The translations under genes were made by a program, and so were the position numbers. A DNA stretch of 64,000 bases from Salvelinus alpinus (Eukaryota > Chordata > Actinopteri > Salmoniformes > Salmonidae): positions 68,693,314 to 68,757,313 of the forward strand of contig NC_092091.1 of the NCBI RefSeq assembly GCF_045679555.1, read 5' to 3'. The notes beneath the pieces were generated by a model that saw only the letters and a program-made list of their open reading frames with translations, was not told the DNA's origin and ran no database searches. Numbering within the stretch: position 1 is the first letter of the stretch; every line of letters begins with the position of its first letter. Shown one piece after another: positions 22,546 through 35,718 of the stretch.

Positions 22546-23900
22546 CTTGTAGGAATACTTGTGAATACTTACTATACACTTTGACTAAATCTGTTTCATA
22601 GATGAAAACATAAGAATTTTCCACTTCACTTCAAGTCTTTTTTATGTAATTTCGATAGTGGTGTTAACTTAAGGAGTAGCTGAACTTTTTAAACCAACAT
22701 TTCACAATTAAACCAACTAAACTACTAAAGTAGCTCTATAAACCCACAGGGCTGGTTTCTGCCTGTTATTTTAAAGACTTAAAAGTTTCCTCATATTTTT
22801 GCTTATTGGTTGTATACATATTACATTAGCCTTATACCTAGGTGAATTCTTTTTGTGAAGACATACTGATTCTGAATAGACATTTGACCGTAATTGTTGA
22901 TATAAGAAATATTGACCATCCATCTGGGTTCCGTTTTGAAACTTTTGGTGTTTGACGAATGAGATGTAAAAATGTATTTCACTTTATAGCGCTAATGAAT
23001 TTCACAGTTTTGGTGTGAAGCGCTTTAGTAAAATTATAAGCTAGGAGAAAATAGCCTGAAATCCAAATTGATGTGCTCTGTTTCCCTATTGAGCATATCA
23101 GTTAGGATTGCGGGCTAAAGAGAAATACTACAGTACTTTAATATTTGCAATATTGAGTTTCTATCGCATTACTGGGGAAAGAATCGAAAATATAATAATT
23201 AGCTTTTGCAATATTGAATTTCAGTTGCGTTTTTTTTTTTCCTTTTCGAACAAGTCACAATGACATCCAAATCTAGACCCCTAATTTGAACAGTGCCATT
23301 GTTTGTGTCTGGTCTCTGCATAAAGTTTCAGTTTTGATTAACTGCACCATTGTTTCCTTGTTTGTTTCTTCCTTGTTTTCCTTGTTTGGTAAGATACTAG
23401 ACCCTCCCTTAAATTAATATATATATTTATTGTTTAATTTACAGTATTGGACCGCACAGATTCTTTAGAATACCACACCCTTTATGCCTCACATATTTTC
23501 AGTTGATTGGCACATCATTAGGGAAAATTCATGTAGGAAGACCTCATCCGGCCTTAATCCATTAGTATTTCAGTTGATTGACAGACAATTGTTAATTTCA
23601 TATGGGGAAACTTCATCCAGCCTAACCTATCAGTATTTCAAATATTGTCCCACAAAGTGAGGGGAATGCTTCCTGGAAGGCAGATAATACGATCCACACC
23701 TGGTTCTGGTGCAGGTGAACCACATGCTGCAGTGCTGCCTGGAGGCTGTCTACTCTGCTCCTCCTATGCTGTAAACACTTTGCCTGCCATGTTTCCACAG
23801 CGCTGGGCCCAGTTGCCAAGGTAGGCAGCAGGCACACTCCCTGACTTTCCAGCCCATTGACTCTGAGGGCTGGGTGGATGTAGCAGAGACACACATATAT
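22546..23900. other. AT-rich intergenic sequence
   Basis: I see no exon, RNA gene or intact mobile element here. Confidence 0.5.
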
Positions 23901-24000
23901 NNNNNNNNNNNNNNNNNNNNNNNNNNNNNNNNNNNNNNNNNNNNNNNNNNNNNNNNNNNNNNNNNNNNNNNNNNNNNNNNNNNNNNNNNNNNNNNNNNNN
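23901..24000. other. assembly gap (100 N)
   Basis: One hundred unknown bases lie between ACACACATATAT and GTGTATATATATATG, so the gap sits inside a (CA/TA)n microsatellite and its true length is unknown. Confidence 0.99.
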
Positions 24001-24040
24001 GTGTATATATATATGTATATATATTTAGTTATTCTTTTTT

Positions 24041-24215
24041 GAAAATGTAACCTTTATTTAACTAGGCAAGTCAGTTAAGAATAAATTCTTATTTACAATG
24101 ACGGCCTAGGAACAGTGGGTTAACTGCCTTGTTCAGGGGCAGAACGACAGATTTTTATCTTGTTACCTTTCAGTTACTGGCCCAACGCTCTAACCACTAG
24201 GCTACCTGCCGCCCC
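24041..24215 (-). mobile_element. HpaI-type tRNA-derived SINE
   Basis: In reverse complement it starts with GGTAGCCTAGTGGTTAGAGC and ends with GACTTGCCTAGTTAAATAAA, the typical tRNA-related head and LINE-like tail of this salmonid SINE. Confidence 0.88.
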
Positions 24216-24978
24216 AGAGTAACTTGTGTTTGAGTTCTGCTACAGGAAGCTTACATACATTGATGGTGTTTGAGAAATAGCTGAAGTCGGTCTTTCTCTG
24301 TGGCACATGCCGGCGCTGTTCACTCTGAAGAATGTATTAGGTCAGTAGCACATCCATGGAATTTTGCCTGCAATCAGCACAGAGGTGAATCAACCAATGA
24401 GGAGGTGGTGTTGTGTAACACTGTCAGATACTGTAGAGAACACAGAGGAACAACACAACACTATGTTCTGTTGTCAGCCTAGTGCCCAATCTTTTCCACT
24501 CTCTGTACTGTGTCTCTATTCTCATTTGGGAATAACCAACATTTGATTTACTTAATTAAGGAAAAGTTGCCTACTTCACTTGGCCAGTTAGTCATAGTGG
24601 TTGACAACCGTTATGTGTGTGTGCTTGTCTGCGTGTGTGAGTAAGTGTGTGTGTACGTGCCTATGACTGTGTTTTGCATTTGGACACTTAGGAACTGAAC
24701 CACTCTATAAGAGGGCCTGAAGGGGAAGGATGTCACTTCATGTCCTTGGTTGCCTCATTGTCATGGATATCTAGTCTGTTTGCAGGAGGAGACATGAACA
24801 CACTGACTGACTGTAAATCTGCCTCACTCAGTCATGTCCCATACCAATAAGCCTGCATGTAGACTGTGTTCTTCCGCGGAGCTCTGACTCAAGAGAGGAG
24901 TTATTTAGATCTGATTTCATCCCCCCTCCTCCTTGAGGTTGGTTTCCTATGACATTCCCCACTGATGATGGCCTGCCT
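24216..24978. other. intergenic sequence
   Basis: Nothing is recognisable beyond short GT-rich runs near 24615-24655. Confidence 0.45.
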
Positions 24979-26294
24979 GTCAAATCAAATGTTTTTTGTC
25001 ACGTACACAGTTTATACAGCAGGTATGAAAGGTGCAGTGAAATGCTCGTGTGCTAGCTACGTCAACATTCCAGTACTATAATTAATAATCAATAATAAAT
25101 AAGTCATAGAAGAGGTAGTATGCAGAGTAATATATTGGTATGTACACAATGGGATATACAGAATAGATCATGAATGTGCTATGTCAAGTATGACTGTATT
25201 TACATATAAAGTGACTAAAATGTCAATATAAAATGTGGAGAGTCAGTGGCAATAGTCACTAAGGTGCAGGGCCTGGTTTCCCAAAAGCATCTGAAGGCTA
25301 AGTTCATCGTTAGAACCTTTTGTAGGAGCATTGTTGAATCTCCGAGCTGTTTCCCAAAACCATCGTTACAAAATGTGCCCTTGAAAACGTTTGTTATTTA
25401 CCGACTGCCTCAGACCACTTGTGGAACAGCTTAGTGCTTTGTTAGATGCGTTTTTCCCCACCGCGTCACTTTATACACAGAAGATCTCCGCCGTACATAG
25501 AATCAAGACGTGTATTTGTCTCTCTGTGACTGCAGTTAAAGTTGCCAATGTTTTTGTAATTGTTACAAACAAGCAGGATAAAAAGATGCTTCAAATTAAA
25601 ACTGAGATGACTGCATGAAAAGTTTAAATAGCATTCCTACAGTATTGGCTTCACAGGCCCATATATTTAAATGATATTGAAATACATTTCATGTTCATTC
25701 AATTGAGTTTTATTTGGCTACTGTCTGTAATTTTTGCCTCAATATATTTCATGATTTGTAGCCTAACGTGCACAATGATGTGTCAAATCTTGATTTAGGG
25801 CATTATTATAGGGTAAGCATTAGAGGTCGACCGATTATGATTTTTCAATACCGATACCGATTATTGGAGGACCAAAAAGCCGATACCGATTAATCGGCCA
25901 AATTTTTTATGTTATTTATAATAATGACAATTACAACAATACTGAATGAACACTTATTTTAACTTAATATAATATATCAATAAAATCAATTTAGCCTCAA
26001 ATAAATAATGAAACATGTTCAATTTGGTTTAAATAATGCAAAAACAAAGTGTTGGAGAAGAAAGTAAAAGTGCAATATGTGCCATGTAAGAAAGCTAACG
26101 TTTAAGTTCCTTGCTCAGAACATGAGAACATATGAAAGCTGGTGGTTCCTTTTAACATGAGTCTTCAATATTCCTAGGTAAGAAGTTTTAGGTTATAGTT
26201 ATTATAGGAATTATAGGACTATTTCTCTCTATACGATTTGTATTTCATATACCTTTGACTATAGGATATTCTTATAGGCACTTTAGTATTGCCA

Positions 26295-26494
26295 GTGTAA
26301 CAGTATAGCTTCCATGCCTCTACTCGCTCCTACCTGGGCTCGAACCAGGAACACATCGACAACAGCCACCCTCGAAGCAGCGTTACCCATGCAGAGCAAG
26401 GGGAACAACTACTCCAAGTCTCAGAGCGAGTGACGTTTGAAACGCTATTAGCGCGCACCCCGCTAACTAGCTAGCCATTTCACATCGGTTACAC
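26295..26494 (-). mobile_element. short tRNA-like or TIR insertion inside the hAT-like element
   Basis: It is bounded by GTGTAAC and GTTACAC, with CCAG(T) repeated on both sides (4-5-bp target duplication). On the minus strand it contains GGTTCGAGCCCAGG, a B-box-like sequence, so it may be a SINE-derived unit. Confidence 0.5.
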
Positions 26495-27267
26495 CAGTCT
26501 AATCTCGGGAGTTGATAGGCATAAACAGTGCAATGCTTGAAGCATTGCGAAGAGCTGCTGGCAAAACGCACGAAAGTGCTGTTTGAATGAATGCTTACGA
26601 GCCTGCTGGTGCCTACCATCGCTCAGTCAGACTGCTCTATCAAATCATAGACTTGATTATAACATAATAACACACAGAAATACAAGCCTTAGGTTATTAA
26701 TATGGTCGAATACGGAAACTATCATCTCGAAAACAAAACGTTTATTCTTTCAGTGAAATACGGAACCGTTCCGGGTGGCATCCATAAGTCAAAATATTCC
26801 TGTTACATTGCACAACCTTCCGTGTTATGTCATAATTACGTAAAATTCTGGCAAATTAGTTCGCAATGAGCCAGGCGGCCCAAACTGTTGCATATACCCT
26901 GACTCTGCGTGCAATGAACGCAAGAGAAGTGACACAATTTCACCTGGTTAATATTGCCTGCTAACCTGGATTTCTTTTAGCTAAATATGCAGGTTTAAAA
27001 AATATATACTATATACTGTGTATTGATTTTAAGAAAGGCATTGATGTTTATGGTTAGGTACACGTTGGAGCAACGACAGTCCTTTTTCGCGAATGCGCAC
27101 CGTATCGATTATATGCAACGCAGGACACGCTAGATAAACTAGTAATATCATCAACCATGTGTAGTTATAACTAGTGATTATGATTAATTGATTGATTGTT
27201 TTTTATAAGATAAGTTTAATGCTAGCTAGCAACTTACCTTGGCTTCTTACTGCATTCGCGTAACAGG

Positions 27268-27471
27268 CAGGCTCCTCGTGAGGCAGGTGGTTAGAGCGTT
27301 GGACTAGTTAACCGTAAGGTTGCAAGATTGAATCCCTGAGCTGACAAGGTAAAAATCTGTCGTCCTGCCCCTGAACAAGGCAGTTAACCCACCGTTCCTA
27401 GGCCGTCATTGAAAATAAGAATGTGTTCTTAACTGACTTGCCTAGTTAAATACATGTGTAAAAAAAAAAAG
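27268..27471 (+). mobile_element. HpaI-type SINE inside the hAT-like element
   Basis: It begins near GGCAGGTGGTTAGAGCGTTG, passes through GAGCTGACAAGGTAAAAATC and ends with GACTTGCCTAGTTAAATACA plus an A-rich tail. It is the same family as the minus-strand copy at 24041. Confidence 0.85.
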
Positions 27472-28254
27472 GAAAAAAATGATCTGCTAAATCGGCATCC
27501 AAAAATACCGATTTCCGATTGTTATGAAAACTTCAAATTGGCCCTAATTAATCGGCCATTCCGATTAATCGGTCGACCTCTAGTAAGCATTCAAATAAGC
27601 CGCCTCAATGTTTGCAGCCATAGGTGATAATATCTCTCTAGGAACTGATCCGTTGTCAGTGTTGTGGAATAATTCTAATGCTAAGGTAAGATTTGAATGG
27701 AGAAAGTTGACCCGAGAGCAGCGCTGCCTTTCTTTCGATCCTATCAGTATCGATACATGCCTCAATTACACACTTTTGGGAAACACATGTTATGTCTTCG
27801 GCCGTTGTAGGAAAGATGCATCGTTAAAACACTCGTCAGCCTAAGTTCCATCGCTATCGGGAAACCGGGCCCAGGTCTGTGCAGGGAGACAGCTAGGGTT
27901 AGCTGTTAAGCAGTCTGATGGCCTGGTGGTAGAAGCTGTCTCTGAGCCTGTTGGTCCGAGACCAGATGCTCAGATACCGCTTACCAGATGGTAACAGAGT
28001 GAATGGTCTTTGGCTCGGGTGACAGGAGTCCTTGACGACCTTCTGGGCCTTCGTCAAACACCGTTTTGAGTATATGTCTTGGAGGGCAGGGAGCTCGCCC
28101 CCAGTGATGTCCATGGCCTCACAGTATGGGCTCAGGTGATTTGTAGTCTCTGACTCTTGATCTAAGGTCTGTTTAGTGTTTTCCTCCCCTAAATGTTAAG
28201 GTTAGGAATTTGGGACTGTAAGCGCATCCTAGATCAGTGCCAAGGGGCTACCTA

Positions 28255-29372
28255 CAGGGCCGGACCAGACTAGCACAGCTACAGTTTTGTAGCTAATCTC
28301 AGGCTATTCTATACATTTTCCCATGAGGCTGAGAGAATATTTTGCCGTTTTAAAGCTTTATTCCTGCAATTCTACACTTTGTCATGGCTTATAATGTGTT
28401 CATGGGTCATTCTCACTAAACTGTGTCATTTTTTACAAAATTTCCTGTTGAATCACTGAGATTAGGATCTGTAATTATCTATATCAGATATTATGCATTG
28501 TACCAACATTCTCGTTACTGTAACAGTTTTCAAAGTCCCAAAAAAGTAATAAACAAATCAATATTTCTAATATAAAAATTAAAAAAACCATCTCCCATAA
28601 AGAAAAGGTCCGAGTTAAACATAACACTCAAAATACAAATATTTCATTTGACATTTATTATTATAAAATTGAATCAGACTTTTTCCCAATTTGAGCTTTT
28701 TAGCCATTTCGGTAATGAGAAGGCCAAATGGTGTAAAGCGGGTGTTTGAGAATAAGAACCTAATTCTGACGGCATATAAGTGAACAAATGATCTAAACTT
28801 GTGCTCGTCTATGTACTACTCCTCTAGATGATGCATATGGGTGAATATTTTTAATTTTTTTTACTGAATGGAGTTTTTACAGGAACTTGAAAAAGTGTTA
28901 CGGTAATGAGACACAGACACTGTGTTTAAACCATAATATTTGTTATGTACAATGTCAACTTAAACTATTATACAATTTGTATGATTTATGGGACAAACTA
29001 CAGCAACATCATTTTGTGTTTTATTCAAATAAGTTAGCTTTTTATAAATATTATATATAAAATGACCCAATTTTAATTTAATCCGTACTAATTTTAGTAA
29101 TGAGAATTTGGGTGAAAATTTTTACAATTCAGGTGAAAATATCTTTATTTAAAAGCTACACATTTTAGTCCTCAGAATGGTAGTTGATTTTTGCAGATGC
29201 ATCATGGTTTTTAAACTAAATTTGCTACAGACATTTTAAAATTAGTTTAATGAGAATCACCCTCATATGCCATCTGAGGGGGCCCCGACCTCCAAGGGGC
29301 CCCAACCGACGTGTTCATATGCTATCTGGGGGGGAGACATGCCCTACAAGCCGTTTTGGTAATCCGGCCCTG
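28255..29372. mobile_element. non-autonomous hAT-like element, 1118 bp
   Basis: Left end CAGGGCCGGA and right end TCCGGCCCTG are inverted. The flanks GCTACCTA (28247-28254) and GCTACCTG (29373-29380) form an 8-bp target duplication with one change. The AT-rich interior has no long frame. Confidence 0.8.
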
Positions 29373-29380
29373 GCTACCTG

Positions 29381-30957
29381 GAGACATGATTTCATCACTC
29401 TGGACTCTAACCCCCACTCCTTCTGATTGTGCTGTTGAGCTAACACCATAAATCCATTGTCTTCCTGGTTACATTCTTCTCACAAAGGTCTGATTATTCA
29501 CCCTTTTCCATGAGTCTCCACAGATGACGTTCCAGTAACTTGATTTATTTGTAGTGGAGAGAGGTTCTAGGAAAGTGGTGCGGATTGATTGATTTCAAGA
29601 TGACTGTGTTTTGTTGAGGTGCACTGAGATTGGTTTGTTTGAATGTTGTGGTTGTAGTATTGAACAACCAGCCATCACATACTCTCACATACTGAATTTC
29701 TATCGATGAAACATTTTTATTGTTTAATCTGTTTGTGTTCCTTATTAGGCCCACAACTCTTAGATATAACATTTGTTTGATGAAATAATCTTAATGGGCA
29801 CCTGACCATTACGGCAGGGAATTTTGTGGCTGAGCCGAGCTTTCCAAATACTGTACCGCACCAATTCCATCCAAGGGACCAATCTGTTGTTTAGGATGAT
29901 TACATCCCTTACAATGGCTCTTACTGAAATCCTAAAATGCTTTTACGTAACCACCGAGCCATCTGCACGTGACATACAGAGACCACCCCCGACTGTCACT
30001 GTCATAGTCGCTGACACACACACACACACACACACAAACTGTCCTCTACAGTTGTCATTACCATAACACGTATTTCTCGTGGCAGTTTCTGAAAGTGCAC
30101 CGAAGTGTTTGCTTGCATGTACAGTATGTTCTTACGTTGTGCTATGCTCCCGTGCTGTTATGTCATAGTTGACCGGCGTCAGTCATGAAGGTTGTCATGG
30201 ACGTTTTCCGACACACCAGCTGTCCTAACGGATTATCCCAGATGGGTGGGCTTCAGTAGTGGTGGACACAGGGAGAGGGAGGGGATTACTTTCAAAATGG
30301 AGAGTCCTCCTCCCTTGGATTTGCCCAGCTCCAATCCTGCTCCGATTGGTGTTCCCAATGGTATGCTCAATCCCAGAAAATGTCCAGGCTGCTGAGATGT
30401 GGGCTACATGTAGGCCTAGATGTTTCCCGCTGTGTCCAAACAGGAAGGCCTTCTGCGACCGCTGAAGCGTCTTGTTGATTACAATGGGTCTGTTTCACCC
30501 GCCCGCACCTCAAAAATGCTTACGGTTGGTTCCCTTATGCTAACGTGCCCCGTATAGTTTGTCTGTAAGTGTATTAATCGGTGCATTAGGGTATTGAATG
30601 AATGGATCTTGATTCTTGTCATATGGAGAGAACTTCAAGTGGATGATCTCTCTGACAGTAAGTACCCAGGCCGTGGCTCTTCCAGGAAACAAAAAACAAC
30701 AACTTGACCCAGAATTATTCTTCATTCATTTGAGTGTCTCTCGGTAGACTAGCTCAGTTGGCACAGTCCTTGTTGTATGATGACTCCTGTGTCTCTAAAT
30801 TTGATTTGTTTTACATTTAACATTGTAAAAAATGGAGTGTACAGAGAAACTATGATACAGATTTCTCAGATACTTGTGAAGGAGATTCATCTTTCACAAC
30901 TACTGTACCATTCAGTGGGCCTACGTATTTCACCGATTGGTACAAAAACATTGTGTT
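29381..30957. other. intergenic sequence
   Basis: There is a short (CA)n run near 30013-30035. No exon or element is identified. Confidence 0.4.
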
Positions 30958-31324
30958 TATTTATGTTTTCCTGGATGGATGTAGTCTGAGGGTCACGACC
31001 TTCTTGCCCTTTGTGCTGTTGTCTGTGCCCAATAATGTTTGTACCATGTTTTGTGCTGCTAACATGTTGGGCTGCTGCCATGTTTTGTTGCTACCGGGTT
31101 GTTGTCATGTGTTGCTACCATGCTGTGTTGTTGTCTTAAGGTCTCTCTTTATGTAGCGTTGTGGTGTCTCTCTTGTCGTAATGTGTGTTTTGTCCTATAT
31201 TTTTAATTTTTAATCCCAGCTCCCGTCCACGCAAGGAGGCCTTTGACTTTTGCTAGGCCTTCAATGTAAATAAGAATTTTTTCTTAACTGACTTGCCTGG
31301 TTAAATAAAGGTTAAATAAATAAA
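30958..31324 (+). mobile_element. LINE 3' UTR fragment, RSg-1-like
   Basis: GTTGCTACCATGCTGTGTTG and similar repeats are followed by GGTCTCTCTTTATGTAG and TTTTTAATCCCAGC. The end (AACTGACTTGCCTGGTTAAA) is shared with the HpaI SINE tails in this window, as expected of a SINE-LINE pair. Confidence 0.65.
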
Positions 31325-34300
31325 AGAGCAGAAGGTGGATGTGTCAGTGACTAGAACAAGTCTTCTCTATTATTCATAGAGAGGAGGAGTGGAGAGGAGG
31401 CTGAGGAGGAGGAGAGGGCCTCGTTGACATGTTATTTCTCTCTGTTAACCAGCCAGACCTTAAGTGGCCCTAATGGCCCTACCTCAGAAACAGCCAATGT
31501 CTCCAGACTAATAGTGTGACCTACTTGAGCATTACTTTGGCCAGTCAGCAAACAGCTGTGAATGCTGTAGTAACCATATCACGCCACACTAATGCAGTCA
31601 GCCAATGGAAGAGATCTGATTAGCGAAAGCATCAGACAGTCTGATGTCATCATGGAGCTGGTTGTGAGCCTCCAGGATCATGTAGTTGCTGTTGTTAGAG
31701 AGATCGATAGAGGGGTTGGATCAGCATAGTATAAATGCAATCTCATCCTCCCGTGGCTCAAAGTGTAACTTACCTCGGCTGCAGTTATTATGGTTTGGAT
31801 GGATGGGTGTCATTAGTGAAGCTGACTGTTGATTTTGGAGTAATGGAGTAAATGGCTGGTGGAGTGCTGAAGTTATGGGAATGGCGTGATATGGCTACTT
31901 GGGTTGACGCTAGGCCTACTTGTTCTTATCACCTCCACTGAATAATTGAACATTTTACATTAACTAGCATCAAATATTTAGGTTTCATTCCAATTAGGAA
32001 TGAGGTCGAAGAAAAAAACCCTGAGGTTGTAGAATAAAAGCCAACGCATGAGAGTGAAAACGTAAAAGAATGAATTGGATGTCAGAACCTGTTTTATAGC
32101 TGCTATTCATTACCAGAGCATCACTACACATGGTTTCAAGAACAAAGCCAATTTAAAGCCTGACCGATATCCAACTTTGGATTCGACGTAGCCCTTTTCC
32201 TCTCTTTGCTATCTCCTGCTACTTTGACAAATTGACATTGAGCTCGGCAGAGTTTAGATATGCCGGTGTTACTAAGAGGCTTCTATGGAATGGGGTGCTC
32301 ACTGCTCATCTGGGTAAAGTCAGTTTTGAACTCAGTGAAATCCAGTCATTGTTTTTAGTATCAGATAAGGTTTCCTGGCTAGAAGATAATAGTGTGTAAA
32401 ACTCTCCACTCTGCCAGGGGCTGTAGCTACAGAGGACCAGTCAGTCCTCTCAATAACAGCCAGAGCATTTCAGAATTAAGACTAGACAAAGAAATTCCCT
32501 CCAGAGGTCCGGCTCTAACATGGCTCAACCCTCAGAGCTATGACATGATATCCGTAATTACGTTTCCTCGATACTTAACGCTTCACACCACCGGTTATGT
32601 CTGTCCTTTACAAACAGCTCCCTGAACCCCAACTACCTGTAGAAGCACAGGGACAAATGCATAATGGACATTCACTGGAATCTCTTCCTAAAGTCCCTGA
32701 GGATTCCAGATTGGTTTTATACACCAGGCCCTCTCCTCTCCATGTCTTTATTTGATTTACACCAGGCCCCCCCCGCCCCGCCATTCAGACACGGCCTCCA
32801 AAGACATAGTAATAATGATGTAGTCATTATCTCTGCTGTGTTAAATGCACCCCCCCCCCACCCTCCACTACAGTCCACTACAGTCAGGCAGAGGCTTTTT
32901 ACTGTAAGTCAATAAAGGGATTGATTTAGTTTAGAGTTTCACGGACGCATCTGATATTTGTTGCAATGCTTCGGGGGGGGGGGGGGGGCTTGTAACGTAT
33001 ATCTCGTCGCCATGGATTTTTTTGTCATAATAGAAAAGGACGGCTAAGGGAAATGAAAGTTGGGTAACGAGTGTAATGATGAGATCGTAGGCTATATTTA
33101 AAATGTTTCCATTGAGGCGGTTTAAAATATTGGTTTTCTTTTTATATTTCAAGCATAGGTTTAGTTGGCTATTCGTCATTGAAGTGAACTGAAATTCTTG
33201 TCTTTGGTCCTGTTGAAGGCCGATAAAGTCTGTATAAGGCTGTAAATTGTTACGAGAGACTTGCCAATATAGGTTTCAGTATCAAGCAGCAGCCTTATCA
33301 TGATATCATTCAATGAGCAACACAGCTAATAAGCAGGTTAACGCCATGGGGCTTTAAATGAGTCACCTCTGGCCTGGAAGAATCAACAGGGCCAGCTGTA
33401 CAGACACGCACACACCTCTGACTCAACATCGCACCACAGGTAGTAACCATATCACAGGTGAGATCATAGTCGCTTTACATCCAATAAAGGACTTTCCACA
33501 AGGGGAATGAACCCCTTGATCTGAAATCTTTTGACACTTTTTTTCTTAAGATATAAAATATATCTTAAAATATAATGCTGGATACTTGGCGCTCCATGCT
33601 ATCATTTTTCTAGAGCCTATAACGATCTAGAACTCTTCTATATATCCCAACTTCATAACTCCAATGTTCTATGTACTGTAACTCTATCTGGAACTACTTT
33701 TAGTCTTCACGTGCAGTGACAAAACCGATCACATCTCAAATCCATCACCCAAGGATCCCTATAGCGTTTCCGTCCAATTAGATTAGAGATAGGATCATGA
33801 GACCACCTCAGTCTCCAGTCCCATAGTGTCAGTTGCATTCAGACAGGATGATGGAGCTATAGGTGGGTACTGTACTTTTGATGGGGTGTATGATGGTAAG
33901 AGTACTTAGTAGTGGGTATTTCCACAGAAAGACAGATGTGTGTGAAGAGGGGTTCTGTCTGTGTTGTGTTAGGTATGGACGAGTGCTGGCTAGGCAGAGA
34001 GAGAGATACCAAACCCACGTGTTGCCTCAGTGTTGAGTTGACTCAGAGATTTGATCTGCTTTGCTTGTTTGAACAGATGAACGCATAGTGTACATTGTGA
34101 TCTGATTTTTCATTTGCAGTATTGTGTCGCAATGACTGATTTGTCAAACACCGGGTTATTGTAGAGACCTCTGCAATTGTTACGGTATGTTTCAAGCGTG
34201 ATAACTTGTGAATGGTGCAGATGTGGTTTCTACTGACAATTGCAATGTACAAACTATGGCATAAGGGAACGATCCGTAATTTCGATTAAGACATTAATGA

Positions 34301-34715
34301 GCGAGCTAAGACGGACAAAGTCAATATAACTATTTGTTCAGCACTTTTGAAATGTACAGCGACAGAATTCAGAACATGGGCCGTTCTTACAGTATACTCC
34401 CTGTACACCAAGTCAGAACCGTAGGATGAATAAAGGGGGCATATAAGCAGACAATGAAAGCTCTTACAATATTCGATGATGAAATTTCTCTAAAACAGGC
34501 TATAGGCTACATGTTCACCACCAAGTCAGAACAGTAGGCAAAGTTATGAGGGGGAAAGGGACACAATTATTAGGGTGAGGCACATCGGCTACTAACAGCC
34601 AACTACACAACATACAGTTAGTATTACTTTCTTAGCTAGAATATACATATCTCCCTGGCATATTACATAATTTATGCTCCAGCATACAATACATTTTTGG
34701 ACTCACCTTGTTGTG
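31325..34715. other. intergenic sequence with C and G runs
   Basis: Only simple runs stand out: C-rich at 32767-32776 and 32851-32860, and a G run at 32973-32988. No gene is recognised. Confidence 0.4.
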
Positions 34716-34824
34716 CTAGCCTACACACCATTCCAGTGGCGACCCGTCATTCAGGCTGCTCAACCTGTTTTCAGCCCCACCTGCCCTGAATGACGGGTCG
34801 CCACTGGAATGGTGTGCAGGCTAG
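34716..34824. repeat. hairpin with about 40-bp arms
   Basis: CCATTCCAGTGGCGACCCGT and its inverse ACGGGTCGCCACTGGAATGG belong to arms of about 40 bp around a roughly 30-bp loop. The pairing is almost perfect, so a recent MITE insertion is likely. Confidence 0.85.
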
Positions 34825-35131
34825 GTTTATCTAACATTTCAGAAAATCACACCACATTCTCAAACTGTTAGTCAATCTTCGATTTACTTGCAAGAGATGT
34901 TCTGTGTTGACAGAATAGAAAAAGAAATGCTGTTGCTACCTCGCTTTTACCATATCTATGATGGCAGAAGAAAATGTAATTCGCTGTATCTAAAAAATAA
35001 ATGCATGTTCCAATTTTGCTGTTGGTTAGTTTATCTGCTATGTGTTGTGGGAGTGTTCCCAAACCTCTTTTGCATGGCAAACCATCAAAGACAACATGGG
35101 AAGGAACATGCAAATACTAGCCAGAGACATA

Positions 35132-35718
35132 CAGTGCATTCTGAAAATATTCAGACCCCTTGACTTTTTCCACATTTTGTTACGTTATAGCCTTATCCTA
35201 AATTGATTAAATACTTTTTTCGCCTCATCAGTCTACACACAATACCCCATAATGACAAAGCAAAAACAGGTTTTTAGAAATTTATGCAAATGTATTTCAA
35301 ATAAAAAACACATCACATTTACATAGGTATTCAGACCCTTTACTAAGTACTTTCTTGAAGCACCTTTGGCAGCGATTACAGTCTTGAGTCTTCTTGGGTA
35401 TGATGCTACAAGCTTGGCACACCTGTATTTGGGGAGTTTCTCCCCCATTCTTCTCTGCAGATCCTCTCAAGCCCTGTCAGGTTGGATGGGGAGCGTCACT
35501 GCACAGCTATTTTCAGGTCTCTCCAGTTATGTTAGATCGGGTTTACGTCCGGGCTCAGGCTGGGCCACTCAAGGACATTCAGAGACTTGTCCCAAAGCAA
35601 CTCCTTTGTTGTCTTGGCTGTGTGCTTAGGGTCGTTCTAGTCAATTTTAGAATAAGGCTGTAATGTAAAAACAAATAGGAAAAAGTCAATGGGTCTGAAT
35701 ACTTTCCCGAATGCACTG
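35132..35718. mobile_element. internally deleted Tc1-like transposon, 587 bp
   Basis: The TIRs begin CAGTGCATTC at both ends and include TATTCAGACCC and TTGACTTTTTCC inward. TA target duplications flank it (35130-35131 and 35719-35720). The interior keeps minus-strand fragments of a transposase-type sequence but is too short to be active. Confidence 0.85.

Larger units (their letters stand above)
25821..27582. mobile_element. non-autonomous hAT-like transposon, 1762 bp, with 8-bp target duplication
   Basis: Both ends read TAGAGGTCGACCGATTA inward (17 bp perfect) and the element is flanked by exact GTAAGCAT at 25813-25820 and 27583-27590. An 8-bp duplication is diagnostic of hAT-type integration. 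The interior has no transposase frame but includes two later insertions. Confidence 0.88.
25269..27872. mobile_element. TIR element carrying further insertions
   Basis: Left end GGGCCTGGTTTCCC and right end GGGAAACCGGGCCC are inverted with one mismatch. Similarity continues inward (CATCGTTA and TTTCCCAAAA occur in both arms). No clean target duplication is visible. The hAT-like element at 25821-27582 sits inside it. The superfamily is not determined. Confidence 0.6.
24979..28113 (-). mobile_element. LINE 3' end split by a 2.6-kb nested insertion
   Basis: The 3' UTR part is 24979-25268 and the protein-coding end is 27873-28113 (minus-strand frame with LFTLLPSGKRYLSIWSRTNR and [13 protein letters not shown]). 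Between them, 25269-27872 is foreign sequence, so this LINE is older than the insertions within it. It belongs to the same broad family as the copy at 50815, but is diverged. Confidence 0.7.

Noticed and set aside
24041-24215. tRNA gene (also at 6221, 27268 and 61205)
   Set aside because: The tRNA-like boxes belong to SINE heads with LINE-like tails; no complete cloverleaf is present.
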